From the NCBI GenBank assembly GCA_025531455.1, contig JAMYHL010000088.1, forward strand, positions 62,001 through 126,000: a stretch of 64,000 nucleotides of DNA, read 5' to 3'. The stretch is from Apiotrichum sp. Y4204 (lineage: Eukaryota; Basidiomycota; Tremellomycetes; Trichosporonales; Trichosporonaceae). Positions 44,416 to 56,025 of the stretch are shown here, in pieces; position 1 is the first letter of the stretch; each line of letters begins with the position of its first letter. The notes below the pieces were generated by a model. That model was not told the DNA's origin. It saw only the letters and a list, made by a program, of their open reading frames with translations, and searched no databases. Made by a program: the position numbers and the translations under genes.

Positions 44416-47346
44416 TTATTCGGCGTGCAGCCAGTTCTCGTAATATGTTAGGCTCTGCTTCGGCGGCTCGTACGCCTCGACCTTGATGGATTCCATGGGG
44501 ACCGAGGTGGAACGCACGCTGGGCTGTATGCCGGGGCTGAGCTCATCTGGCTCCTGTCCGCCTGCGAGCTGTGCTGCGCGGACATAGAGCTGCAGGTCCT
44601 GGGGCTCGGCGGTGGATCCCGTCGCAAGCACCTCGTCGTCCTGGTAGTGGATGTACCAGTCGTAGTCGCGCATGCGCTGGTCGAGGTCGGGCGGGTCGAG
44701 AAGATTGGCCACGAGCGTCTCGACCACATGCGGAGGAAGGTCGGGCTCGAGCGTCAAGTTAGCGGGTTCGTCATCCTCCCGCTTAGGCGAGGACGACGAT
44801 GCCCACCGCCGCGAGGTGCGGCGTGAGGAGTCCGCCGAGCGCGGTGTCGGGGATCCGTTCTCGATCGCCGAAACGGTCTCGAACGGGCTGTAAACGCCAG
44901 ACTTGTTCCGGTGGCTCGTAAACTTGAGTGTTGATGTCATCTCATACGCGTAGATTTTCTCCACTTGCGACAGCACAGCAGGCTTGTAGTAGTCACCAAA
45001 GAGGGGCGTTGGCTCGGCACACTCGTCGCCCAGCGCGCCGAGGCTCGGTGGATCGAGATGCGTGGACGTGAACCAGTGGCGGTAATTCGGACGCGGCGCT
45101 CGAGGTACGCTTGCAGAGGGGGAATTGACGCCTAGCTGATGGGTCAGTCCGGAAAATATCGCAGACCCACGAAGAAATTGATAGCAGCCTGTTTGTCCGC
45201 ATCCAGAATAGAGTTGTTAAAGTATCGTCGAATATTTTCTGATATCAGTCATGGATGCCGGAGGGACGCTCACGGGCAAGGTCGCGCGAGTGACTTGTCC
45301 ATTGGGTAGCTTTCGTAGGACGATATGTGTCGCGGTTGACGACTGCACTTCCTGTGTACTGGTAGGCCAGGACTGGGGTTAGATAGATTCTGCGCAGGGC
45401 TTACAGTCTCCGTGATCGTGGTACATCTGGTGGGTAAGCTCAATTAACCAAGGTATCACCCACCTCAGTCAACACCTCGACGGCATCGCATGCGAAAGGG
45501 AGATTCGGGCTTGCTAGAAGGCCAAGAGCATATAGCTGGTGCCCAAAGGCACGCTTGGCGATAGCAAATTGCGCAGCATTGGTGCGGTCCAGGCAGTCGA
45601 CGCAGTTGACCCGCAGAATCCCGCACTGCAGCATCGGCATGTCACGGCGGGTCTCAGAGCAGACCTCGTTGCGCGCTGCCCCGCCGTGGAAAAAGTGTGT
45701 GTACTGTATGCTCTCCTCACACACATCCTCGAGAATGCCCATGACATCCTGGTGGCGACTGAGGGTTAGATAATGAGCGGTGCTAAACCCACCTTTTGGC
45801 AGCCTGGGCCATGTCCCACGCGATGTAGCGCATCTTCTTGCCTTCGGGAAGGAACTGATTGAGATACTCGACACATTCACCATACTCCGAGAGGAGCTTG
45901 GACTCGCGGGGAACGGTTTCCTTGCTCTTGACGAGGTTGAGAATGAAGATTGGTGCGCCATAGCGGCCGAGAAGGTCATCAAAGTGCTTGGCGGCCGGGG
46001 TATAGAATGGATCCTTGATGGTGACTGCTGGTGAGCTGAGAGTAATCGAAGCGACATACTTTCAATTGGGGGTTTCGGCGTCTTAATGTCCGTCGTCTGA
46101 TGCCACATCACAGGAATACTGCCGCGCAGCTGCACAAAACTCGTGTAGCCGCCGTAGTCGGCGCCAGCCTCAGCGTTCAGGGGATATCCGAACGGTGTTG
46201 CCAGAGGTTCAGACACGATCTGTTCCGTTTCGACTTCATTTGCCACGTCGCCCTGGGGTCAGCACTGCAACATATGACCAGCTCACGTTCTCATCAGCTC
46301 CGCGAGTCAGGAAGCGTACGCCAGCATGATAGCGGGATCGCCGAGCGATGAGCGTCAGGTAGACTGTTCTGGAGAAGACGTTGATTTCTGTAGTTAGTGC
46401 TGGCGAGGAAGGCACACTCACTCGTCTGGTCAAACGAGCCATGGATCAATGGCAGGGCCCATTGACTGCGCTTGCTGGGATCCTCGAGGTCGAATGCAGG
46501 TTCAAGTAGATGGTGATTCCACATGAATCGCAGGTCAAATGGGCGCTCATCCGGTCGTCTTGTGAGATTGACCTGAAGAGTGTTCGTGATGTCGTATGAG
46601 TAGCTGCAGAGGTTAGCTAATACAGTGCACACAGCTCACGAGAAGTAGAAGTTCTTGGACAGATCGACCTGGTCAAAGAGGCTACTCAATCTGGAGTCAG
46701 GTGGCAGTCGATAGGTAAACCTACTTTGCATCCTGTGAGTGGACGGTGGCCTTTGGCGAGATGCTAATGAGCTGTTGTAAGAGATGTTCCATGATAACCG
46801 CACCTTTGTTTTGTCGCAGTGGTAAACTGGTCTGTCAGCCCAGTGCTTACACTCTATCTCGCCTAGCACTCACTGTAATGACCGCCGAGGAGACCGACAA
46901 CCGACCGGGCCGTGATAATGACCATGTGCCAGACGCTGGTGAACCGCACAAAGCCCACAATGCCATAGAAGTCGAGCACGGGGGTCAACCCCCCCTGGCT
47001 CCTGTTTCCGTCCTCAACCATGCGGAGAAGGAGCTCGAGCTGCTCGTCGTCATAGTGCATCGCATCCTCGACAACGTTTAGCTCCTCGGCGTCGGTGCGG
47101 TCGATCTTGAGCACACGATGGGTGTTCCCGGCCGAGGCAGTGATGTAGTACCGACTGTGAGTGAGTCTATGAATCCATGGAGTACATTCCGGTTGTCCGT
47201 CTGGGAGTATGCCATCGTCCATGCTTGCCTTCCTCCTCATCTATCTCACCGCCGACACTCTCTGCTCACACTTTAGTCTCGTACAGAGTGTACTGGGACA
47301 GCCCCGAGGGGTCGTCGGTGTCGTCCATCGGCCTCCGCTGCTGCAT
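44416..47346 (-). CDS. FIG4: Polyphosphoinositide phosphatase Fig4
   Basis: Fourteen exons (47346-47270, 47154-46874, 46831-46804, 46763-46725, 46690-46640, 46603-46422, 46387-46287, 46252-46060, 46024-45793, 45758-45464, 45426-45405, 45372-45274, 45238-45171, 45135-44416) give 795 residues in frame. Hallmarks are the N-terminal [12 protein letters not shown] and [10 protein letters not shown], the [15 protein letters not shown] block, the Sac catalytic P-loop [10 protein letters not shown] (CX5R-T), and the following [16 protein letters not shown] motif, which is specific to Fig4. Family role: Fig4 dephosphorylates PI(3,5)P2 at position 5 and, with Vac14 and Fab1, controls vacuole membrane identity. 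The first exon encodes only 25 residues but restores the conserved YET motif, supporting the ATG at 47346. The acidic C-terminal ~190 residues are less conserved. Confidence 0.92.
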
Positions 47347-48378
47347 TGTAGCGGAGTGTTGGAGGATGCGCGCTTATGGGTGGCGACGGCAGCGATGACG
47401 AATAGAGTGAATGATTTGTTGTTGGTTCAGTAGTGTACCTACCAACCAGTGTTGTTGCCGTCGCCTGCGTACGCCGTGGTGTGGCCGAGTCGCGCGTGGT
47501 GCTTGTGGCAACGGCGCTGGCCGCTGGTTGGCTGATGATAACGCGCCCAGAGGGACAATTGAGATCTTGCCCAAGATGGGTCGGCAATGGCGCAATGGCG
47601 CAGACGGCCCAGACCCCGTGACTGGACGTGACTGTGCTTGCTGTGCTCGCCGCTCTCAGCCGGAACCTGTGCATTAGAATGAAATGCCTTCTCTCATGGT
47701 GCCTTATGATTAGGGCATTTAATAGGAGCTGGGCACGTTGTCAGAAGGAGAATAGCCCCACGTGATGATCCAACTTTTGTCTAGTCTAGCTAGTCTAGTC
47801 TTCCTCCCTTTGCCCCTGCCGATGACTTTCTAGTCGACGGAGTCGGAGTCGGTAGGATCGGCCCGGGGAGCGCGGTACGGCAGAGGTGGTGCTCATCTCT
47901 GTCTTTTCTCGAGACCTCCTTGGACCCTTTCGTCCCTTTCCTTCCTTCTGCGCCCCCCTAGTAGGTGTCTTCCCTCCCTGCCCCTTCCCAGCTGTGGACG
48001 TGCGGTTGTCATCTTTGATTACGGTTGTCTCCATTCTCGTCCTGTTATTATTGTCCATTCCTCCTCATTCCCCCCCCCCCCTCCCCCTTCCTCCCCAACC
48101 AGCCAGGTTATCCCCGGCTGGGTCACCCACCTTCTCTCCTCCCCATCCATCCCCATCCTCTCGCCATCACCGATCCAACGCCTCTTTGGCACGACGGTCG
48201 TGTGGCACAGACACGCCCCGACACTACATGGTAATCTCGCAATCTCACCACCGACTTCGCTTAGCCCTGGCCATCGCACTCCACACATCCAGCCGCGGAT
48301 AACCTTTTTTTTTTTTTTTTTTCTTCTGCTGCGCTCCATCACCAGTACTGTCAGTGATCCATCCACATCCGGGACACA
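47347..48378. promoter_or_regulatory. Divergent intergenic region FIG4 / alpha-arrestin
   Basis: 1.03 kb between start codons. The arrestin leader is strongly pyrimidine-rich, with an 11-nt C run (48071-48081) and an 18-nt T run (48305-48322) shortly before the ATG. No gene seen. Confidence 0.55.
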
Positions 48379-51300
48379 ATGAAGAACCAGCCCCCGCTGC
48401 AGATCCGCCTCACCGAGCCGGTCATCTTCCTCCGAGGGCCGTCGACCGGAGCAGACTTTCGCGGCCGACCGCAATCAGTGCGAGATGGCCAGCCGGCCAT
48501 GGTGCGCGGGTTACTGACCCTGCGCCTCAACAAACCGACGCGTATCAGGAACATTAGCATCAACCTTGATGGCAAGAGTCGGACAGAGTGGCCTGAGGGT
48601 ATGTGGCGTGGTTTGCGGCGCCAGCGAGCGGCACGCCGTGTCTGCGGCCTTTTCTGACGCCCTTGGCAGGTATCGGCTCTCGTCGGACAGAAACATATGA
48701 GGAGCACCAGATCATCAATGAGACAACAACCTTTTTCTCTGGGACGGATTACGCTGCTGCGAAGATTGCACGCCGGACACAGTCGCTCGGGCCCGGCACG
48801 CAGGCCCAGTACGACCTGAGTTCCGACGAGGAAGAAGGCGACGACGAGGACGAGGCGTATGACCTCCGGCGTAGTCGAAAGTACCCGCGGTCCGCTAGCG
48901 TGCTTCCTTCCAACCCGGACGACTGGATGTCGTGGCACCGCGATGGTCTCTCACGGCCGGTCAGCCCAGAGCCAGAGCTGCCGTCCCATCAAGACAGTGT
49001 TGCATCACTGACGAACCTGCGCGCTGACCCCATTCGGGAGCGCGGACCTTCCCCAGCCTACACACCGTCCTATACTCCTCCCATCAGCTCTGGGAACCAG
49101 TCACTCCCAGATGTCACTTCGGGCCTCCGTTCTCACGCAGATGGTGCCGATTCTTCTAGCACAGCTGCCGAAACGCGGGGTTCGAACCATGCCCTGGCTG
49201 CTCCCGACGACGTGTGGCACCCGAGTACACCCGCTGGCAACCCCGAGAATGCAATCTTCCCGGCCGTCACTGACCCTGGTCTTCCGACAACCTCAGCCAT
49301 CAGGTTCCAGAGTCCCGAGCGTCACAAGGTGGAGCTGAATGGAGACGGTGGAGAGGCTGAGGATGTGCTCTCGCCGATGCCAACCGCCATTCACGCGTCG
49401 CCACCGATTCTCGCGAACACTTCGCCGTCTCTGGCTGCGTCCATCTCATCAATCCCACAAGGCGCTCCACTGTCTCTCCTTCCGAGCCGGGCCGAGTCTA
49501 CGCAGACGATTGATTCACGAAGCTCGGACGCAAACGAATACCACCCTGTGATGGCTGCGCATCGCACCGCAGTCAACACGCCCATGGGAACGCCGCCATC
49601 AATGTCCCCCCGGCTGGGTTCGCCCAGGCTGGGCGGCGGCGGTTTTCTTGATGAGGGTGAGCGTGAGCGGCCTGGAGCCAGCCGCCGCCGGTCGAGCGGA
49701 CTGCGTGCGGCCCAGACTCCGTCCTCAGGCGTGAGCCCTATCGCATCCAATCTCCCCAGTCCTCGTACGTCGATGGATCTGGACAGTCGTTTTGGTCGGG
49801 GGCCTGGGTCGATCTTTGGTAACGGCACTGCCGGTAGCGGTTCAGACCTGCCTTCCTCGACAGCGAGTACTTTTGCGTTCAACGATGACCTCCGCGGGCG
49901 GAAGAACCACCATCACAAGTTCAGTCTCTCAGCTGCGCTCCGTGGTCTAAGTCAGGACATTCATGATCGTGTCCGGGGCGGGCACAGCAGATCTCAGAGC
50001 CGCGCCAGCAGCCGGACTCGCGGGACGGAAACCCCACGCACACCCCACTGGCATCTCCCAGAGTCTGTGCCGTCCTCCCAGCCCATGTCCCGCAACTCGA
50101 GCGTCACCAACCTGCGGGCAGCAGTGGACGAATCCTTCAAGGGACGCCGGAGTCGGTCGCGTGATAACCGCGGCCAGAGCCCTGGGAGACGCGATGACAG
50201 CCGTGGACGCAGTCGGAATCGCAGGTTTGGAAAAGACGAGGACGAGGACGTGCACAACTGGAGAGAGTTCCGCAAGGGTATGTCAGGCGTGTTATCGTAC
50301 AAGTGCGTTTCTAACACGTCCAGGTATCTACAACTACCCGATCTCATTCACCATTCCCCTCAATGCTCCACCAACGATCCACTCCGAGTTTGGCTCTGTG
50401 GTATACAAGCTCAAGGCGACGGTTGTGCGCGTTGGTGCACTGACGTCCAACTTCGTGGAGGAGATGGAGGTCAACATGGTCGCCGGCCCGCAGGAGGACG
50501 ACATGGAGGAGACGGACAATGTCATTGTCGAGCGTCAGTGGGAGGACCAGATGCGGTACCAGATTGCTCTGAGCGGCAAGGCGTTCCCCATCGGCGGTGT
50601 CATACCCATGAGCATACGTCTCATGCCTTTGGCCAAGTGCAAGATCCACCGTTTGACCGTGGCGTTGGAGGAGAAGACGGACTATTTTGCGGTTGGGAAG
50701 AAGATTGCGCGACACGAGACGCCGCGGCGGTTCATCCTGTTTTCTGCCAAGAACACGGATCCGCACCGGAAGGAGCGCCCAGAACCGCTGCTCCCCATTC
50801 TGAGCGATACAGTGTGCTTGAAGGACTCGCCCCTCGCCGAGATGGCACGCAATGCAGCGCTCAACAATCCCCGCGAATTTGCAGAATTCTCCAACCCCGA
50901 AGACGACGTGTACGCATCACTCTGCGACCCGCTCGGGCCGTGGCATCTCGAAAAGGACCTCATCGTCCCTGACTGCCATACGCGCATCAAGTTTACGACC
51001 AAGCACGAGCAGACGAACATCTCGGTCGGGCACTGGCTGAAAGTGACGCTCCGTGTCGAGCGTGGCGACGACCACGCCGTCGACTCGAAGGGCCGCAGGA
51101 AGCAGTTTGACATTATCATGTGAGTGGAGAAGCTGTACAACAAAGATTTGCAGCTGACACGACCCAGCGAGACCCCCATCAAGATCCTCGACTGTCGTGT
51201 CAATCCGCAGTACAACTCCCTGCCGTCATACGAACGCCTCGGGGCGGAGCAGAACCAGGTCTCGAACGGCTGCACTGTCCACGCCAAGGCGGGTGGCGCC

Positions 51301-51708
51301 CAGGTGCTTCCACGCACGGTCCTGATTGGTACTTCGGCGGCAGTGCACGCTGCCTCGCATGCCGCACATGCTGTGCTGGACGCGATTGGGAGCAGCAAGG
51401 AGCACCCGCCACCGGCGGCGCATACGCACCACCCGCGCATCGAGGACCACAGCCAGGACGAGGACACTTTGCTGGAGCGCAACATTGTGTTTGACCGCCT
51501 CATGAGCGGCCAGGAGACCGAGACGGGCGAGCTGCCCCCAACGTATGGCGAGGCCGTTGCAAATGCGATCCGCAGCGCGCGCAGCGCGAGCCGCGCCGCA
51601 AGCCGCGCACCCTCTGTCATTCCCAGCGTGCCCGTTAGCCGAGTCGCGAGCCGCACGCTGAGCAGAAATGCCAGCCGAGCAAGGCTGTATATCGGGGATG
51701 ATGAATAA
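48379..51708 (+). CDS. Alpha-arrestin (Rod1/Art-like) with giant insertion
   Basis: Exons 48379-48598, 48670-50277, 50324-51119 and 51168-51708 give 1054 residues. The arrestin N-domain starts at residue 1 (IRLTEPVIFLRGP, LTLRLNKPTRIRNISINLDG, SRTEWPEG). It is then interrupted by about 540 low-complexity Ser/Pro/Arg-rich residues and resumes at GIYNYPISFTIPLNAPP and YKLKATVVRVG. The C-domain follows (FPIGGVIPMSIRLMPLAKCK and a KVTLRVERG strand). C-terminal motifs LPSYERL and PPTYGEA are PY-type docking sites for a Rsp5-class ubiquitin ligase. The tail ends in many S-R-A/V repeats. Family role: such adaptors recruit Rsp5 to membrane transporters for endocytosis. The cargo is unknown. Confidence 0.88.
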
Positions 51709-51878
51709 CCCCCCTCTTTTGATCCCGCCTGACTTCATTCTTGTCTCATACAATGGACAAGGACCTTGCATTAATATCATCACGATAGATCTAGACCCAA
51801 CACTGTCATATGTACTCTGCGGAGATGTACGAGTGGTCGAAGAAATCGTTACTGGGGTGCATACAACTTCCTTTCCTA

Positions 51879-54146
51879 TCAGTTCTTCCGGAGCTTGACG
51901 GGCTCGGGGTCTCCAAAGCTTTGCAACAGCTGAGAGGTTAAGACTTCGCTCGGATACCTCCTTACTCACGTTGGTACCATTGACAATGCCGGTGGTGGCG
52001 ACGATGAAGCGCCGCCCGCCGCGCCGGCTCATCCAGCGCAGCGCAGCAATCTCGGCGTACGTGCACCCGCCAAGGAAGAAGACTAGCGTGGTGCGCGGTG
52101 TGCTGCTGCTGGCATTGCTGGGACTCGCGCCCGCCTGGGTATCGCTCGTGCCGCCCGGCAGTGCATTGACCGTCTCCTCCATGCCTTTGAAGCCCGTCAC
52201 CGGTCTACGGCCCTCCATGCGCACGACATCTGCCTTGGCATCGGCTGCAAGTCCGCTGCGCTGCGCCGCGGCCTGTACGAGGCGGACGGAGAGCGGTGCG
52301 TAGCCCGAGTACACGAACGAAATGTCGGTGGGGTGCGCGTCGTCCATCTCGTTGGTGATGAGGCGGAGCGGCTTGCGGACCGTGACGAATGGCGTCGGCG
52401 ACGGCGACTTGACGAGCAGACCCAGCTCCTGCAGGTGGACGAGCAACGGGAGGTGGTGATAGCCGTATGTCTGCAGGAAGTCTCGCTTGAACGCCTCGAG
52501 TTGCTTTTGCTTGATGCCGCCGTTTGTGATAGACATGAGCACCGCCGAGCGCAGGATGGGCCACATGGTGCCCTGCTGGCACACCAGGTCCTCGATGAGC
52601 GCAAACTGTCCCGCCATATCGTACCCAGCCACGAGGTTCTGCTGTGCTTCGAGGTTCTTATTGAACTCCTCTGTTCGAGTGACAGGCATGAGCTTTTCGG
52701 CGAGTGCGGTATCTGAATGTCAGACATGCTCGGACATTGAGAAATAGCACGTACGCAAACGCAGAGCTTGCTGCTCAGACTGGAGCCCGCCGAGCTTGCC
52801 CACGAAGTCCTTCATCTGCGACACGCTCTTGAGGTTCTTCGCTCCGCCATAATCGTCCTCCAGTCGGCGCGCAAGCTTTGACAGCCGCACGCCCACAACG
52901 GCAAAGTTGAGATCGCGGATCTCGCCGAACAACTTGTCGGCCGACGAGAGCGGATGTTTCCGCTTCTTTGTTGCCGTGGAGCCCGGGTCGAGGACCTGCG
53001 GCTCGATCTCGATGTGCGCTGTCATTAGCTTTGCGAGATTTACGAGGGGCGAAACTATCTCGCTCACCATTGTGGATCCCCACAAATTCATCCAACATGC
53101 CCTCGTACGTGAGCTGCGTGCACATGGGCGTGACCCAGTCGACGGCGCGGTCGAGGATGATCATGCTGTCGATGTGTTCTGATGGATCGATGTCAGGCCT
53201 GAGGCGTTCAACCTGCGCCGCAAGCTTCTTGGCAGCATCACCCTTGGCAATCACGCGGGGAATCGTGCCGAACGCGCGCTGAAGAGTCGTGAGCGCCAGG
53301 CTCGAGTAGTAGATGGGTGTCTCGTCGCCGCGCTGTTCCGTCAGTCATTGCAAGCTGGTTCAACTTCTGTTTGGCAAGCTTACCAGAAACACATCACGCG
53401 CCACGTCCTCGAGCTCGAGCGAGAGCACGTCGTCCTCTATCGGGATGAGCTCGAGCTTGAACTGGATGTCAGATAGGAAGCGATCCCTGCACGCACCTCT
53501 GTGAGAGTCACATCACCTGCCACACCTTCCTCCTCCATTATCCTCCGGCACAGCTCGTTGACGCGCGGGACGAGGAGGACGGTGTACACGAGCCCCGGGG
53601 ACGCGCGCACCTGCTCGGCGATGACGCGCATGTGGTCGCGCTTGGGACGGCACAGCCATATGACGTTGCGCGTCGACACGTTTAGCGGGCCCGACTCGAG
53701 CCAGAACATCTTGTCCACGCCATGGTGCTGCAGTGTGAAAGAGACGAGTGAGTTAAGAGCAGATTGAGTGTCAGCAAGGTATCGTCTTATCTGCCTTCCC
53801 TACGTCATCGCCGATACCCACCTTCAAGCTCGCGACGTCGATAACGAGTCCCAGCGGGCCGGCTAATGCGGGGTCGAGGACGAGCGTCTTGGCACCTTGC
53901 ACCTGGGAGTGAGCAACAGCGAGGAGAATGGACAGCGCGGTGCAGATAAGATGGCATCCTCTTCCCATCTGCGCTGCGCGGACCACTCACGTCATTGAGC
54001 GCCTCGACGAGAGCCTGCTTCCCAAGTTCGCGGAGGACGCCGACGTCGGGCCCAGGAGCGCGTTCGGGGGCGGGAAGCGTGCTCTCCGAGTCGCCCGAGG
54101 TCGAGGGCGGGGGCAGGCGCGAGGGGCCGGCTGCTGGTGTGGCCAT
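51879..54146 (-). CDS. VPS33: SM-family protein Vps33 (HOPS/CORVET core)
   Basis: Exons 54146-53991, 53902-53822, 53727-53497, 53461-53384, 53332-53068, 53018-52755, 52712-51970 and 51929-51879 give 622 residues. Sec1/Munc18 motifs include GAKTLVLDPALAGPLGLVI, VIWLCRPKRDHMRVIAEQVR, the SMIILDRAVDWVTPMCTQLT block (domain 3 start) and the Vps33-typical end FFLGGCTYAEIAALRWMSRR. Family role: Vps33 is the SM subunit of HOPS and CORVET that chaperones SNARE assembly at endosomes and vacuole. The family usually has about 600-690 residues. The N-terminal ~30 residues are Pro/Ser-rich, and the first ATG of the frame is used. CKB1 diverges from a shared 374-bp region. Confidence 0.93.
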
Positions 54147-54520
54147 GGTGGTGGGTGGTGGTGGAGATGGTGATGGTGATGCAGAGGTGGATGATGCCGA
54201 ATTGGACGGGACAGCGTGGGTGGCATGTGTGCGGCAGGGGAGCGACAGGGAAGCAAGACTTTGAATCCATTTTGGCTGGGCGGGCACAGGCTGCCAGGCT
54301 GTGAGTGCCATTTCACTGTGCACATGGGTGGCTGCTGTTTTCACTGTTGCTGCCGCGGTTGCTGCTCTCACTCACACTTGTCCCACTCGTCCGCTGCTTG
54401 CAGTGCTCCCCTCCGCCTCGCCCTTTCCATTTCCGAGATTCCTTCCTTTCTTTCTCTCCTCTCTCCCATCTCATGTCTCTCACGTCGTACATTGCAGGCC
54501 AAGTCTTCAACACCACCATC
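54147..54520. promoter_or_regulatory. Divergent promoter region VPS33 / CKB1
   Basis: 374 bp between start codons. It contains GGTGGT/GATGGT repeats on the VPS33 side (54147-54185) and CT-rich sequence on the CKB1 side. Confidence 0.5.
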
Positions 54521-55836
54521 ATGGACGACCTCTCCACCGGGTCAGAGAGCGACTACTCGACCTCGTAAGTTGCGCTGCGTGCCTTGCATCCGTGTGTTCG
54601 TTACTCTTTGCTCACACAACCACAGGTGGATTGCTTGGTTCCTCTCGACCAAGGGCAATGTGAGTCCTTTGCAGCGGATAGGAATGTGTGGAGAAGGAGC
54701 GGCAATCGCTATTGCCTATGCTTTGCGCGCCTTGCTGGCGCACGACTCACGACTCGTCCTCACACCATCACCGCATCCCTCGCATCATTGTCTAACGCAA
54801 AACAGGAGTACTTCGCCGAGGTTGACGAGGACTACATCCTCGACCGCTTCAACCTCACAGGCCTGAACGGCGAGGTGGTCCAGGAGTACCAGCACGCGCT
54901 CGACCTCATCACCGACTCGCTGGGTGTGTATTGATTCATTCCGACTCTTGGCGTGTGTCTTCCTCGCCGATCGCGCTCTGGTTCTTGTCCGCTACCATTT
55001 GCTCAGAAAAGCAGATTTTGGACTCTTGAGACGCGCTGGGCTGCCTTTCCTCCCATGTTTGATGGCGTGTGCTTCTGGGGTCAAGGAGCACGTCGAGATT
55101 GCTGCAACGCATGTCTCGTGCAGGTCGCCAATGCGGGCTCGCACTGTGTAACCCACGCCCAGCGCATGCCTTCCCTTCCCCGCGCCCTTCCCGCCAGCTC
55201 CCACTGACACACACACAGATGACACAAACCTCGACGACGACACGCGCGACGCCATCGAGATGTCCGCGCGGTTCCTCTACGGTCTCATCCACGCGCGCTA
55301 CATTGTGACCTCGCGCGGCCTGCAGAAGATGGTGAGTTTTCCCTAAACATCGAAACTCACACCAGCTCGACAAGTACCGCAAGGCAGACTTTGGGCGCTG
55401 TCCGCGTGTGTTGTGCTACTCGCAGCCGCTGCTGCCCGTGGGCCTGACGGATATCCCGTACCAGAAGGCCGTCAAGCTCTACTGCCCGCGGTGCGAGGAC
55501 ATTTACTCGCCCAAGAGCAACCGCCACGGCACGATTGACGGCGCGTACTTTGGCACCACCTTCCCCCACATGCTCTTCATGGTGTACCCGCAGATGCTCC
55601 CGTCCAAGGGGCAGCCGACTGGCGAGCGCGAGTCGCGTCGCGAGCCGGCAGGTATTGGAGCGGTGTCGACGGCGGCGGCGGCGCTCAAGGCCGAGCGGTA
55701 CGAGCCCAAGATCTTTGGTTTCCGCGTGCACGAGGAGGCACGTCTGAGCCGCTGGCGCCAAGCCCGCCGCGACCAGCAGATTGCACGCCTCGAGGCACTC
55801 GAGAACACGAATGCAGCCTCCACCTCCAAGAACTAG
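54521..55836 (+). CDS. CKB1: Casein kinase 2 regulatory beta subunit
   Basis: Exons 54521-54564, 54626-54659, 54806-54923, 55219-55331 and 55366-55836 give 259 residues. The family core is intact: [52 protein letters not shown] and the zinc finger CPRVLC...LPVGLTD...YCPRCEDIY, then a [18 protein letters not shown] motif and the IFGFRVHE end. Family role: the beta dimer bridges two catalytic CK2 subunits and sets substrate choice. The third intron is 295 nt, much longer than the local norm. A 40-residue insertion between MVYPQMLP and YEPKIFGF and a charged C-terminal tail are lineage features seen in other fungi. Confidence 0.95.
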
Positions 55837-56025
55837 GTCTAGTTTCGGCGCACCCATCACACGCCGCTTGTAATATAGATACATGCCACTATGCCACTCT
55901 ACGAATCCGATCCTATGCGTGCGGGATGTGGGGGAGGTTGAGGGTGGAGTGGGTCGTTGATAGTTCACAATTTCGGGGTTGGCAATGAGAATGAGGAGCA
56001 AAAGATGGCCATGGAGTGTACAGGT

